From positions 310,001 through 374,000 of the forward strand of contig UWYS01000013.1 in assembly GCA_900291925.1 (NCBI GenBank): DNA of 64,000 bases, in the 5' to 3' direction. Positions within the stretch are counted from its first letter, which is position 1. The number at the start of each line of letters is the position of its first letter. Origin of the DNA: Thecaphora thlaspeos (lineage: Eukaryota > Basidiomycota > Ustilaginomycetes > Urocystidales > Glomosporiaceae). Of this stretch, positions 43,187-55,820 are shown piece by piece. Made by a program: the position numbers and the translations under genes. Under the pieces are notes generated by a model that made no database searches, was not told where the DNA came from, and was given only the letters and a program-made list of their open reading frames with translations.

Positions 43187-46100
43187 TCATAGCCGTTGAC
43201 TCTTTGGACGGCTGCCTGCGTTCTGCTCACGGTTCTTGGCTTTGCGTCGCGGCCCGGCGGGCGAAGCGCCTTCGCCGCCGTGCTCCTCTTGATCCATCGG
43301 CGTGATTCTCTCCGAGATGTCGGTGATCCTCGCCTTCTTGCTGCCCCTCTTCTTCGGGACCTGTGGCTGAGGCGTCGTCTCTGCCGTCTCGGGATCGGCA
43401 CGCGTGGGAGGTCGTGCGCCAAAGCTGTTTGCGGTGGGAGCAGAGATGACGTTGGCGAGACGGCGGGTGGGAGGAAACGCGGAGGGTTGAAGGAGTCAGT
43501 TGCGCTGGGCTAGTGTTACGAAGTAGGGCTTCGATGGCTCCTCTTCTGACGAAACATGGGCCAGAACTCACAAGTCGTCTTCGTCGTCCTCGAGGGCCCA
43601 CTCGAGGCCGGACGGCGGCGCGGGCGACTGGATGGCGGCGGCCTTGTCCTTGTTGAGGCGTCGCTTGGCGTGCATCGCCCTGGCCGAGTCGGCCTTGTCC
43701 TGTGCCGTCTGGGCCTCTTCGGCTTGCTTCCGGCGCAGCATCGACTCGGCCAGCTCGTCGTCATCGAGCAGCAGCGAGACAATCTCCTGCGGCTTGGCCA
43801 TACCCGTCTCGCTGTAGGCCTTGGTGCCGACGACGATGTCCTGAACCTCTTTTTTGTTGCGCGCCAGCCGGACGATGCGTTCGTCGATCGTGTTCTTGGT
43901 GATCAGGCGGTAGACGGTCACCTGCTTAGTCTGGCCGAGCCGATGGGCGCGGTCCATGGCCTGCGAGTCGTTGCTCGGATTCCAGTCGTGGTCGTAGAAG
44001 ATGACGGTGTCGGCGGCGGTCAGGTTGATGCCGAGGCCGCCGGCGCGCGTCGAGAGCAGGAAGATGAAGAGCTCCGGCTTCGTCTGCCAGTCAGTCACCA
44101 TGTCGCGGCGATCCGAGATCTTCGAGGCGCCGTCGAGGCGGAGATACTTGTACTGGCGGTAGACGAGGTACTCCTCCATCAGGTCGATCATCCGCGTCAT
44201 CTGGAAGTAGATCAGGACGCGGTGGCCTCCCGCCTTGAGCTCGCGCAGCAGGCTGTCGAGCCGCGCCAGCTTGCTCGAGTCGACGATCAGCTTGTTCATC
44301 TGGGGCAACGACATGCCGTTGTGCGGGAGCTGGTCAAGCGATGAGTTCGCCAGCAGGCCACCTGGCGGGACGCCGGGCAGCTCGCGCTGCAAGGCCTCGA
44401 CGCGGTCCTCGGATTCGCGCCCCTCGGGCGATAGGCCGAACAGCGCCGCCGACACCTTAGGGTCGCGGCGCATGATCTCCTGCGACTCCATGAACGGACG
44501 ATCGTTGCTGTAGTAGCGGATCGGCGGCGCGACGGCGGGCGCCAGCGTGGCACGGGCCGCATCCTTGGCTAGGTAGGCATGTCTGCGGTAGTCGGCGACG
44601 ACCTCGTCTAGCGGGAGCAGCATCGAGGGCGACTGGCCCGAGTTGGACGGCATCGGCCTCAGCACTTTGCCCATCGGCCGGATGCTGGCGGCGGCAAAGT
44701 CGTCGTCGCGCGCCAGCCCGGCGCGCTGCGCCCAGCGGCGCTCCTCATCGGCCGAGGCGAGGACATTGGCCAGCGTCGAGCCGTGAAAAGCGCGCTCGAC
44801 GTCGGCGGCATTGAGGCCGAGCAGCGGGAGGAAGGCAAACGCTGAGCCCGGTAGCTCGAGGGAGCTGTGTACGTGAGGCGAGCGCCAGATGTTGAGCAGG
44901 TTGCCAAGGTAGCCGGTGTCGAAGCCCTTACGCGAGCCGTCACCGGGGACGTTGAGGAGGCCGCCCTGGCGCACGACGAGCTTGGGGACCTCGTACTTGA
45001 TCAGCGAGGTTGTCGAGTCGGGCAGGCTGAGGAGGTCGCCCTCGCGCGCGAGCGAGCCGGAGTGGGCGAAGCGAGCAAAGGCGAACGGCGCCTGGACGTC
45101 GGCGCGCTCGAAAAGCTCCGGGTGGTTGCAGACCTTGCGGAACTGCATCACCAGATTCATCAGGCTCTTGAGGCCGGCCTCGTCGTTTGCTGTTGCCTTG
45201 TCCATGAGCTCGGCGAGCGAGATTCGCGCGCGGAGACCCTTGTAGAGCATCTTCTGGCGCGCTGACATGTCGCAGAGAATGTCGACCTCAATCTTGTCGC
45301 CGAGCTCGTTCTGGACGTTCTTCTTGATCCGGCGCAGCATGAAAGGCTTGAGTATCATGTGGAGGCGGCGCAGCTGGTGCTCGTTGAGCGTCCCCTTGTT
45401 CTCAGCATGGCTCTCGATGTCCTTTGAGAACCACTCGCTAAACTCGTCGTGCGAGTCGAACAGGCTCGGCATGATGAAGTGGAGCAGCGCCCACAGCTCC
45501 TGCATCGAGTTCTGGACGGGCGTACCGGTAAGGAGCAGCCGGTTGCGGCAGTTGAAGCCGAGCAGCGTCTTCCAGCGGATGCTGCCCGACGACTTGATCG
45601 CCTGGGCCTCGTCGAGGATCATGTACTGCCACTTGACGCGCTGGAAGTACTTTTCGTCCGAGACAACCAGCTGGTAGCTCGTCACCAGCACGTGGAAGGG
45701 GGCGTCGCGGTTGTACGAGATCTGCTTACGATTCCAGAACTTGCGCAGCACCGCGCGGTCCTTGACGTTGCCCCAGTACGGCAGCGCCTTGAGCGTCGGG
45801 ACGAACTTGCTGATCTCTTGCTGCCAGTTGTGGAGCGTCGAGGCGGGCGCAATGACGAGGAAGGGCCCCCAGATGTCGTGGATCTCAGCAAGATAGGCCA
45901 TCAGCGAGATCGACTGGACCGTCTTACCGAGGCCCATCTCGTCGGCGAGGATGCCGTTGATGCCCTGCTCGTAGAGATTGGCGAGCCAGTTGAGACCCTT
46001 GAGCTGGTACTCCTTGAGCTGCGCCGTCAGCATCTTGGGCTGCTTGACCTCCATTTGGCCCATCGATGTCGGGTTGAGGAAATTCATATCGTCCGAGTCA

Positions 46101-49022
46101 AACGCCTTGCCCAGATCCTTCTCCTGAATGGTGCCGCTGCCGGTGGCGGCGACTGCATCTTCGCCGTACTCGGCGGCCTGGGCCGCTTGGGCCGCCTCAT
46201 TCCTTCGGCGCTCCTCGGCCGCGGCGACGTCGAATGCCTGAGCCTTCTCCTTGGCCAGGCGGACGGCCTCCTGGGCGTTGCGAGCCGCGTGAGCGCGGAG
46301 GTTGGTCTCGTCCTCGTCGTCAAAGTCGATCTCGCCGAGCTCGGCCAGCTTCGCCTCGGCCTCGGTCAGTTCAGTGCGCGGATCGATGGCGGGGACTGTT
46401 GCCGTCGATGGCTGCGCGTCGAGGTCGATTATCCTGGCGCCGCCGGCGGTATCCTCGGACTCCTCCATCTCGGATGTCTTAAGCTTGCTGCCGACGAAGT
46501 GGCTGTAGAGCTCGGTCTGCGAGATGAGGAAGTTGAGCTTGCGCGCCTGGCGCTTGGCCTCGCGCATCTCTTCTTCCTTCTTGGCCTTCTCGAGCGCCTC
46601 TTTCTCAGCCCTCTTGCGCAGCTCTCGCTCCTCCTTTTCATTACGCTTCCAGAAGACGAGCACCTCACGCATCACCTTGCGCGCCCGCAGCTGGACGTCC
46701 TTGACCGTCTTGTTGTTGCGCGCCGCGCCGCGCTTGGCTTCGCGCTGGACGACGCTCGAGAGGCGCCGCCAGAACATGGCCTTGCTCGAGGCGCTCGCCA
46801 GGACGGTGCGGTAGATCTTGGGGATGTCACGCTTGGCGATAAGCGTCCAGATCCTGCGGTGGGCGTCCTCGAGCTGCTGCATGCGGCGGGCGTCAATCGG
46901 CACCTTGCCCTGGGCGTCGAGCATCATCATCTCGTTCGCCTCGTCCACCGCAGGCGAAGGCTGCCGCGAGCCGATCATCGACTCATCGCCGCCCGCGTGG
47001 TGGCGCGACAGGCCGGCCGCAAGAGGTACGTCTTCGTCGTCGTCGCCGTCGTCGCCGTCCGAGCCAAGCGCGGGCGAGGATCCAGCGTGCGCGGAACCGT
47101 CGAGCCTGCGCTTCTTGCTCCTATCGTCGGCGAGGCGGCCCCGCTTGTGCTTGGTCGTTGCGCCATTGCGGCCGCCGCGGAAGCTGCCGGCCTCGTCGTC
47201 GCCGGGACCGCGTTGGTCGCTAAGCGTGCCGAGCAGCTCGAGTTCGATCTCGCGCTCCCGCAGTTTTCGCGCGCTCTCCTCGCGCGCGATGCGCCTGCTC
47301 TCCTGCAGCGCCAGCTCCTGCTGCTCGCGGAGCTTGGCGTGGCGGACCATCGCATGGTGCCTGCCCTCGTAGGCGCGGGCCAGGCGGTGTCCGATCTCGA
47401 CCTGCTTGCGCTCGAGGTTGTGAGTGAAGATTCGGTCGATGACGGCCTTGCGGTCGGCAAAGTCGAGCATGTACGTCTCTAGCTCCGCGCGCCATACAGG
47501 CTGGTTCTCCTCATTTGAGAGGTCGCTCTCCCAGCCGTCGGCGTCTCGGCTGCGCTTGGTGGGCGGCGGAGGCGCGTAGAAGGCCGGTTTGTCGCTAGTC
47601 GGCGGCAGCGGATTGTTGCGCAGCTTGAGCGCGAGCTTGCTCTTGGTGGCAGGGGTCGCGGCGCTTGAAGTGACTGCTTCGAGGTGTGGCTCGGTGGCGG
47701 AAGAAGGCGAAGCACCGTTTTGCGAGCCGTTGGCCACCGATGCCGATGCCGACGCCGCAGCCGCGATGGGAGCTGCCTCGGGCTTGTCCCGATGGCCGCT
47801 AAGGCGATCGAGCGTGCGGGCAGCTTGAAGCCTGGAGCTCGACCGCCTTCGAAGATCCGATGGTGGCTGCAGCTCGTCTGCGTGAGGCGCACTATCGTCC
47901 ATCAGGCTGGAGATCGAGGCGACGCTTCGCCCTTCGTCCTCACGCTTCACAGCATAAGGATGCGACGTCGGGTAGCGACGCTCCTCGTTGGGTGAATAGT
48001 TGCGGAGACGAGCCCCGAAGTGACGGTCGCGCGAGTCGCTTCGCGATGCCTCTGAGCCCTCGTAACGATGTCGGAGGTTTTGGCCAAAGTCCCGCGCCGG
48101 ATCGAAAGGCGCTCGAGGGGACGACCATTCGTCGCGAGCGTGGATCGACATGGCCGGCAGCGTCCCTTCCGGCTCGCCGCCGCCGCCGCCGTGGCGCTCG
48201 AATGGGGTGCTTGCAGCGGCGGCCGCCGGGGCGCCGGGGCTTCCGTTGGCGGTGCGATCGTTGAGCATGCTGAAGATCGACATTGCCGGTCGGGCGGGGC
48301 TCATTTGCGGCTCGGTGGGCGCCGGCCTGGGCGAGGTTCGGTGCGGGTAGTCGTGGGGGGAGCGGTGATAGGGCCTCTCGTCGAGAAGATGCTCACACGA
48401 TTCCGGCAAATGGGCGGAGCGTCGGTACGAGGGCTGGATGCTCCTCTCTTGCTCGGCCCACTGCGATGAAGACGAGGAGCGGCGATCATTCGGTCGAGAT
48501 GCGGGCAGTAGAAGCATGGGGGTGGGTCAGCAGAGCGAGGGGGGCCGCTGGCAAAGCTGCATCGCATCGGCTAAAGAAACTCACCGAGCTGTGGCCATTG
48601 TTGCCCTGGCTCGGACCAGCCCGCTCATACCGCTCCGCGGCCGCCGCTTCGTGGCGGTAGTAGGCCTCTTCCTCCTCGCGCGGGTCCGGTCCTCGGCGGT
48701 AGAGAGCGTGGTGACGCTCGTCCTCCGCGCCGTGAAGAGGAGCGCGCGATCGCGCAGGGTAATCCTCGACGTCCCTATAGGAGCGTCCGGCGCCTCCGTG
48801 CCGCTGGCCGGCATCGCTCCACTCGTGTGTGCGGGCGTAGGCTCCGGCGTAGGGTGCCGGCACTGGCGCCGGTTCGTCATAGGCACGGTAGCGGCCCTCG
48901 TCTGCCTCTGACGAGTAGGGTCGAGCCGGGCCTTTGGGTGACTGCCCGTACGTGTAGGCAGGGAGCTCAGCGTGATGCGGGCTCGGCGGCGTGTAGTACG
49001 GCGGGTACCTCTTGCTGCTCAT
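43187..49022 (-). CDS. INO80: INO80 chromatin-remodelling ATPase
   Basis: Catalytic subunit of the nuclear INO80 nucleosome remodeller. Minus-strand exons are 48585..49022, 43572..48460 and 43187..43424, giving 1854 residues. The first 550 residues are disordered. A DBINO/HSA-type region follows, with many basic helices and FLISQTELYSHFVGSKLK. The Snf2 ATPase has LKEYQLKGLNWLANLYEQ, Walker A DEMGLGKT (about residue 985), DEAQAIKSS (about 1096) and LLLTGTPVQNSMQELWALLH. A long insertion separates the lobes, the INO80 hallmark, and the second lobe carries FLLSTRAGGLGINLTAADTV and DRAHRLGQT. The first intron was placed because frame 1 ends in CTCG/GTGAGT. The last one joins EDDEDD to FFGARPPTR and a Lys-rich tail (PKKRGSKKARI), replacing a stop that lies inside the GTGAGT donor. 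Confidence 0.95.
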
Positions 49023-52000
49023 CTTGGCGGTTAGCTGTGGGCTGTGGAAAAGGCCGAACCAGGCTAGTTTCGAGCAGGCGGTCGACTGCTCTTTAAGATC
49101 AGTGGAGAAGTAGATCCGATGCGGGCGAAGCGCGGTGGAAGAGACCTCTGCTTTCGTCCCTGTTATCTGCTGTTACTAAGCTGGCTCTCTTCGCGGTCGC
49201 AGGGAGACGACGCAGACACCTCGCCGGGAGTCGGCAGGGGAGGTGAAGGATGGCGGCAGAGATTGACGACACGTGAGCGCTGGCAGGTGGCGAGGGCTCG
49301 ATGGCCGTTGCAGGGCCGAACGAGGCAAGGCGCCGCTAGAAGCGCAGTCTCCTTGTGGGAGAGAAGAGGAGACGAGCGGAAACGCTAAGTAGGCGGGAGG
49401 CCGTTCGATTGAGGGTGCGTGGGAGAAGCGAGTGCCGCGGAAGAGGGGGAGCACGTAGGCCGCTAGGTGCAATTGGAGTGCCAGGGCCTTGTCCCGCAGC
49501 CTCAGTCCAAGGTCAGGCGTCGCTGGGGAAGTAACGTCGGAAAGGAACAATGACAGACGGGGCGCTTGGCTCTGCCGTAGCGGCTGCGGCTGTGGCGAAT
49601 AGAGGCCGCCGCCGGCGGTGGTGGTGGTGGCTGGTGGACAGTGCTTCGGTCGGTCCGTCGGTCCGTCGGTCCGTCGACGTCTGCGTCTTGCTCGCCACAC
49701 GAGGCGGACCGAGCACTGCCAGAGTGGTGTTGCGGCGAATGGGCGGGCGCCTGGCGCGGGGGAGTCCAGCTCGTTCACCGCGAGGGAGGGGGCGAGGTGA
49801 GAGCGGCGTACCTGCGATGCGCAAAGGAGGGGTAGGGTGATGGTGATGGTGGTGGCGGGCAGTGGTGATGGTGATGGAGGGGCTGCTGTATTTTCCCCAA
49901 GTCCTGCCCTGCCTGGTGCTGCTCCGCTCCATGCCTGCCAGCTGCGTCCATCCGAACCGGCGAGCCTGTCTGCCTGCGGATCGAATCGTCACGTCCCTGG
50001 GACGTCCCCCTCCGTCCTGGTCGAGCGAGGGGAGCGCAGAAGAAACGAGGATGCTTCACGCCTAGCCTGCTGACGGGCGCCGCCCTGCTGGACCGCGTGT
50101 CGGATGAGAAAAATCGGGCAGGGGTCCGGGCCCGTCAGCGAGCGAGAGAGGTGCGGGCCAACCACTAACTACACGCCTCTCTACTCTCTGGCCTCCTTAG
50201 CTGCTGGCTGGCTGCCAGGCTGGCTCGACCTAGCTCGCTGACATCTCCATCCGATCGCGGTCAACCTCTTGCCTTTCCGGTCTCTCCCTCGTCACGCCGG
50301 CGCTCTTCTCTCGCAGGTAGGCAGGCAGTGGAGGTGATGTCTTCAGGGCGGAAAGGTAAGCGGAAGAGCCGTCAAGCCACCGTCAAGCTTGCAACGAGAC
50401 GCTCTGGGACCCCAGCCCCGCTTGAGAGCTCGCCCGGCTTCAGCAAGAATTGCTCTTCTTCACTCCGAGCTCGGCCACGACCGCTGGCCTCGCTGGCTGC
50501 CTTCCAAGTCCCAGTCCCCCTTCGTCGTGCACCGCGTGCCGTCTCTGAAATCCTTTCGCCCTGACTCTGACTATGGCCCTCGCATCGCCGAGATCGGAGA
50601 CGAGCGGCTCTCTTTGCGGTGACAAGCGAGCGCTCTCTCGCCATCCCCCGCAAGCCGACCATTACTCGACCTTGCCAATCTAAGAACTTGAACATGTTGA
50701 TCGTCTTCGCCTACTACAGCCTCACGTTTGCTCGAGAGTCGGAAGGGGGCCACCATGGCGGCGGCCGCCACGCCGTCGGAAATCTGTCCGACCGGCAAGG
50801 AGCCGCTGAGCACGCTGGCTGTCCCGTCAAGTTTCCCGCTATCAACCTCGCGGTCTGGGTCCCTTTTGGGCCAGTCGAACGTTCAGCCGCGACAGGCTTT
50901 GCGCTGGACGTGGTCTACCTTTCTGATGGCGAGACGGAAAAGGCGTGTTCGACGTCCTTCGCCCCGGCACGACATGCGCCACGGCTCTCTGGCTTGTCTG
51001 GTGGGCTAACCATTGTCCTGCTTCGGTACAAAGACCGAGCCGTCTCTCCTTGCGAGCCCGTAAGGTGCCTACGTTGCTCCGCGTGACGGGTTGAGCCAGG
51101 CCTTTGAGTGGGCGGACAGCCGCTGAACCGCGGAGGATGGCTGGACGATGACACCGTGACGATCCACGATTTTCCTTCGTATTTTGTGACGTCTTTTATT
51201 GCCCGGGTTTCGTTGGGCCCGGCCGTTCATGGCGCCGATCCCCGCCTCCGACCGCCGCCGCAGGGGATGTTCGCAGGCGTTCAACGTCTTGCATTGACGG
51301 CTCGGAGGAGGTTCTGTTCACACCCTCTGACAGCCGTCCAGATGCCCAACCATAGAGCAGCTCAGCCGTCGTCGTCCCGGTATTGGCTTGAGGCCGGCAG
51401 GAGCGGCCCTAGTCGTCCCCGTCTAGCTCCCTCCGCCGTACATACGCCGGTGCCGGTCAGTCCGGCCTCTGGGCAAAGTAGAGAGCATGGAAGGGCGGGG
51501 CCACTGCGGGCGTTGTCATTGACCGGTGCTTGCGAAATCAATTCGCACCGGGCCCGGGACCAACCGTTCGCTCGACGGAGAGACCGCCGCTACATATGTG
51601 GCTTCAGTAAGTTCCCACACAGGAGATGAGGCGGACGGACGTGATCGACGGAGCATGGCGGGCCCTATCTCGCAAAGCGGCGCGGCCAAAAAGCTCGCCC
51701 TGCCTCAAGATATGCCGTGCTCAAAGGCGTGAGAGGCACGGCATGCACCGGTAGCCTGTCGTCCTGCCAGAGCCAGAGCATAGGTAGGGGAGAAGGAACC
51801 CTGGCGGTGGCAGTGCAATGCTGTGCAGCAGGTCCAGACCTTGTCCTCCCAGAAGATCTGCAATGATCTCGGACGCCAATTGGCCAGCGGCGCCGGAAGT
51901 GTGCACCACGCCGAGCCAATACACGCGATTACCACCAGCGCCCAGGCTTAGCATCCCCTCCTTCTTTCTTCTATGATCGTACAGGCGTACCACCCATGCC

Positions 52001-53500
52001 CTTGTCGGCAGCGCCCTCACAAGCAACAATTGCAAGGTCGAGCGCTCTTGGGCGAAGAGGCAAGGTGGCTACATCGCGGGCGCATCGCATCGTATCAGAC
52101 TCCGCCGGCTGAGCACCATACTGCGCACTCACGAGCTCATATCTGGCCGGCCTCCAGACGTGTCGGCGCATCCAAAGCGTCGCTATGTATGTAATCATGT
52201 CGATGACGGCAAGGACGGCGCGCGGTCCTCTGATAAGTCGGCAATTTTCTTGAGCCGAGCTGGCAGCTCTTGGGCCCCCTTCATGCCCTAAAAGGCAATC
52301 ACCACCATACACTCTCAGTGGCTCCATCCTCCACCCGTTTCAGCCCGAACACGCCGGCACGGCAACGACAGTGAACAGGGCGGGGCGGAACGTCTACATC
52401 ATGGCCAAAAGGGGCAGGTGGTGGTGATGGTGACGGGTGGAAGATGCCATCATCAAGGGCGTCTGTCTTCTGGCCTTGCTGGCACGAGCAGGCAAGGCCA
52501 AGCACGCACGGCAAGGGCCACGGCCTCACAAGCAGGAGAGTCCAGCCTCCACCTGCCTGTGTCTACAATCTCGTTGCCTGCCTGCATGACAGCACGGGCT
52601 CTCACAATGTCAGGGCGGACGCCCGTGCGCCTTGTGCGATGGGACCTTCTCTCTTCGAGCCGTTTATCGCTCCGCGTTCTATCATCCTCCTCTCGCTCGC
52701 CCATCGTCCACAACCGCTGCTGCTGCACCGTCCCGGGAACGAAGCTGTGACAGCCGTCATAAGCGTGGGGCGTAGATGGGTAGGAGCAACGTTATATTCA
52801 CGCAAGTACCCACGTCGCAGAAAGAGCATAGGGAGACGGCGGCGGTGACGGCTGCCGATGGGCCGGTAACGACGCAGCTGCACCACAACTTGCTCTGCTG
52901 CAGTATGTATCTCGTTCGGCCCCATTCCGTCCGTCTACTTGTGTACAGATACTCTGAGGTATTTCTTGTGACGACTTCAGCAGCAGCGTCAGTCTAAGCA
53001 GCGCCCGATGATCTATTTTGGCGAGCTCTATTTGGTCCTGCGTCGGCTCGAGCATATGACGAAGGCACCATCCGCGCGGTGCCGCGCCAGGTCCAGGCGA
53101 CTCGCTCTCCGCAGGCCGTCGCAACGGCGAGCCAACTAACTACAGTAGGGGAAGGAGCTGAACGAAGGCCAGGGAACGTTCTCAGGTCCTTTCAGCATGA
53201 TGCGGCATGACACCACATCCCGGACACGTACGCCGCTATTTAGTACAGGTCTGGACACTACCGCCCGGCCGTTCGTCCCGAAACGGCAGGTCTCCCCCTC
53301 CGGCAACCCAGGCCTGACAGACTGACGGCAGGCTCTCGTCCATCGGCCTCTGAGTACGTGGGCTCGATGAGATAGCCAGCCCCGCCGTCGCCGTAGCCCT
53401 AGCACAAACCCATAGCTTGACCATGACCGTGCGCACCGCTCTTGACGGCCGACGGCTCACGGGAAAGGGAAGGTGCCGCGCTGTTTCAGTGTTGCTCTGT
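49023..53500. other. Gene-poor stretch of about 4.5 kb upstream of INO80
   Basis: The part up to about 50100 is probably the INO80 promoter and leader. It includes a GGT triplet run (49610-49630) and tandem GGTCCGTC units (49650-49676). Beyond that I see no recognisable gene on either strand; the open frames (for example plus 50619-51086) match nothing I know and lack a consistent start and splice context. Confidence 0.45.
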
Positions 53501-53514
53501 GGCCTCAAACGAGG

Positions 53515-53522
53515 TATATATA
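53515..53522 (+). promoter_or_regulatory. TATA box of the DDR48-like gene
   Basis: TATATATA lies 102 bases before the start codon at 53624, in an otherwise GC-rich setting. It is the clearest TATA box in the window and fits a strongly inducible gene. Confidence 0.65.
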
Positions 53523-53623
53523 GACCAGCTCGAGCTGCCTCCGTGTCCATCCGTGCATCAACCCAGTCTTCACTTCCACACACCGTACACACCTCAACCC
53601 ATCCCACCTTAAAGACCAGCATC

Positions 53624-54600
53624 ATGGACAGCTTCATCAACAAGGCCAAGGAGTTCGCCCAGTCCGAGGACATAAGTCGTCACATATTCCTCCCGTTGCT
53701 CTCGCCAACCGTCTCATCTCCTGCCAAATGCAAGCTTACCATCCCTCCTATCCCGTTCAACGCTGTCCTTTCCACCTCGCCGTTTCACAGGGCGAGAGGA
53801 TGATCAATCAGGCTCTCGGTCGCAACAACAACTCGAGCAGCAACAACAACTCTTCTTCGTACGGTAACGACAACGACAACAACAACTCGTCGTCCGGCTA
53901 CGGCAGCAGCAACAACAATAACAACAACTCGTCGTCGTACGGCGGGAACTCGAACTCGAACTCGGCTTCGGGCGGCTACGGAGGCAACAAGGGCTCGGGT
54001 GGATTCGGGTCGTCCAACAACCACGACTCGTCGTACGGGTCCTCGCGCAACGACGACGACAGCGGCTCGTTTGGTGGATCCGGCGGACGAGGCGGTCGCA
54101 GTAACGACAAAGACGTGAGTACACCCGTCTCCCTTGACAACGTCATCGAGTAACGCCGTCGAACAATTTTGACCCAACGTCACCATGTATATGCACTCCC
54201 TCTTCATGCCCTGTAGGACTTGTACGGCATCAACTCGAACAACAACTCGAACAACAAATCGTACAACAGCTCGAGCAACAGGAATAACAGCGACGATAAC
54301 GACAGCTACGGCAACCAGTCGTCTGGTGGCTGCGGTGGTTTCGGCGGCTCGTCGAACAATGACGACAACAGCTACGGTGGCGGTCAGTCGGGCGGCCGCG
54401 AGAGCAGCGGAGGCGGATACGGAGGATCGTCCAACGACGACAGCAGCTACGGCGACGGCCGCGGCAACAAAAACGACGACGACAACAGCTACGGAAGCGG
54501 CGGACGCGGTGGCAAATCGGGCGGCGACAGCTACGGATCGAGCAGAGACTACAACAGCGGATACGGCGGAAACAACAACCGCAGCTCTGACGACTACTAG
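53624..54600 (+). CDS. DDR48-like Asn/Ser/Gly-rich stress protein
   Basis: Low-complexity protein resembling yeast DDR48-type stress-induced proteins; the resemblance is compositional. Proposed exons: 53624..53671, 53791..54114 and 54217..54600, giving 251 residues. The N-terminus MDSFINKAKEFAQSED is a short amphipathic helix, and exon 2 opens with GERMINQALGRNN. The rest is built from repeats of the kinds SSSYG, GGYGGS, NDDSSYG and GGRGG, hydrophilic and likely disordered. The second intron is a normal GTGAGT/TAG intron. The first has no GT at the required boundary: the reading frame is kept only if the intron is 53672..53790, starting ATAAGT and ending CACAG. Without its removal the frame stops after about 60 residues. 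A strong TATA box lies upstream. It has no folded domain from which to infer activity. Confidence 0.75.
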
Positions 54601-54967
54601 ACGGTCCCCCTTGTCGTTATCCGTCCCGGCCCTCTTGTCACCTCCAAGGTTTTTCAACTCTGAAGATACTGTCGCCGTCTTGAATGCAAGAATATTGAAG
54701 TTAACCGACCCGGTTTGTCGCTGGGACAGCCAGTGCGACGAGCAGAGATGGTCGGTCGGTCGGTCGGTCGGAGATGTGACAGCGGGCGCACGCGCGCGCG
54801 CGGCGTTGATGTCGGTCCGGCCCACCCGTCGGTCTGGGGGCGCGCACGGACGGGAAATTGTGGAGGCGTCACCTAACTCCTCAAAACTACTTAGACTCAA
54901 TTTCGTCGCCGTCCCTACGCATACATCTCCTCCTCACCACCACCTACACCTCAGCTCTTCCTTGACG
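54601..54967. other. Spacer between the DDR48-like gene and SWI5
   Basis: 367 bases with the 3' end of the upstream gene and the SWI5 promoter. Includes five tandem GGTC units at about 54751-54771 and a CG-alternating patch (GCACGCGCGCGCGCGG) near 54787. Confidence 0.5.
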
Positions 54968-55566
54968 ATGCCGCCAAAACCTTTCACATCACCATTCAAG
55001 GTTTCCCACACACCATCTCCCTCCACCTCTGACCTCTCCACACTGACAGAGGAAGTGCGACTTCTCGAGGAAAAACTGTCGTAAGTGGCGCCCCGCTTCT
55101 CTTTTCTTTCCCCTCCTTTTCTTTGACCCAGAGAACTTCTGACTCACAAAAAGATAATGTTACGCAAGGACAGGGGAACGGATGTGGAAGAGACGATCAA
55201 GAAACACGTCCAACTTCTGAACGATTACAATGCCGTCAAGGATGGATGTACGGTGCGTCTATTCATCTTTGAATCCATCTCGAAGCGGCTTTTTTTTTTT
55301 TCTCGTCTATGGTTTCCGATGCTGATATCTTCGTGATGCTTCTGGGCTTCAACGTTGTTGGAGGGTTAGAAGGTATTTGATCGAGTGAGTTAAGTTCTCT
55401 CTTCCCATCTTCCTCCTGCTCTGTACCTTTTGAGAAGAAGTGCTGATCAACTTAAACGACTGCATGCGTTGCACGCAACGATGTAAAACCGCAATAGATT
55501 GCAGAGGTCGAAGCTGTACCTTCCGCCGTAGTGTGGAGGAGGTACGGACTCGATAAGGAGGATTGA
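54968..55566 (+). CDS. Swi5/Sae3 recombination mediator
   Basis: Small protein that, with Sfr1/Mei5, helps Rad51 and Dmc1 filaments in homologous recombination. Exons are 54968..55080, 55174..55252, 55370..55384 (15 bases) and 55498..55566, giving 91 residues, a normal size. After a disordered N-terminus (MPPKPFTSPFKVSHTPSPS) a coiled-coil segment LTEEVRLLEEKL leads into GTDVEETIKKHVQLLNDYNA and VKDGCT, which match the family core (HI.LLH.YN.IKD). The microexon gives KVFDR, and the last exon gives IAEVEAVPSAVVWRRYGL with the acidic end DKED. All splice sites are GT-AG (donors GTAAGT, GTGCGT, GTGAGT) and the phases agree throughout. It is convergent with PEX14. Confidence 0.88.
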
Positions 55567-55820
55567 CGACCTTGTCGGATCGAAAGGGTCGAGCAGGCTT
55601 CGACATGCTTCGACAAAGGCGGTAACGGGCTTTCAACATTGATCTCTGGGGGTATGGTGTAACGGTCATCTCAGGTGTCACACAGCATCATCGTTTCAAG
55701 GCTTAAAGGCAACACAGCGATATAACACACGCTTTTACCTGGCGTAACCAGACACACGCGCTGTCCAAGGATATGAGCGGTATAAGTGCATTGTCTCTTC
55801 CCATGCTCGACCGGATACGA

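Noticed and set aside
43568..43570. Stop codon directly after EDDEDDL as the end of INO80
   Set aside because: The stop lies inside a GTGAGT donor, and a later exon gives an in-frame Lys-rich tail typical of INO80 proteins.
45449..47482. 677-codon plus-strand open frame opposite INO80
   Set aside because: It lies wholly antisense to a conserved gene. GC-rich third positions keep antisense frames open, and the translation has no recognisable domain.
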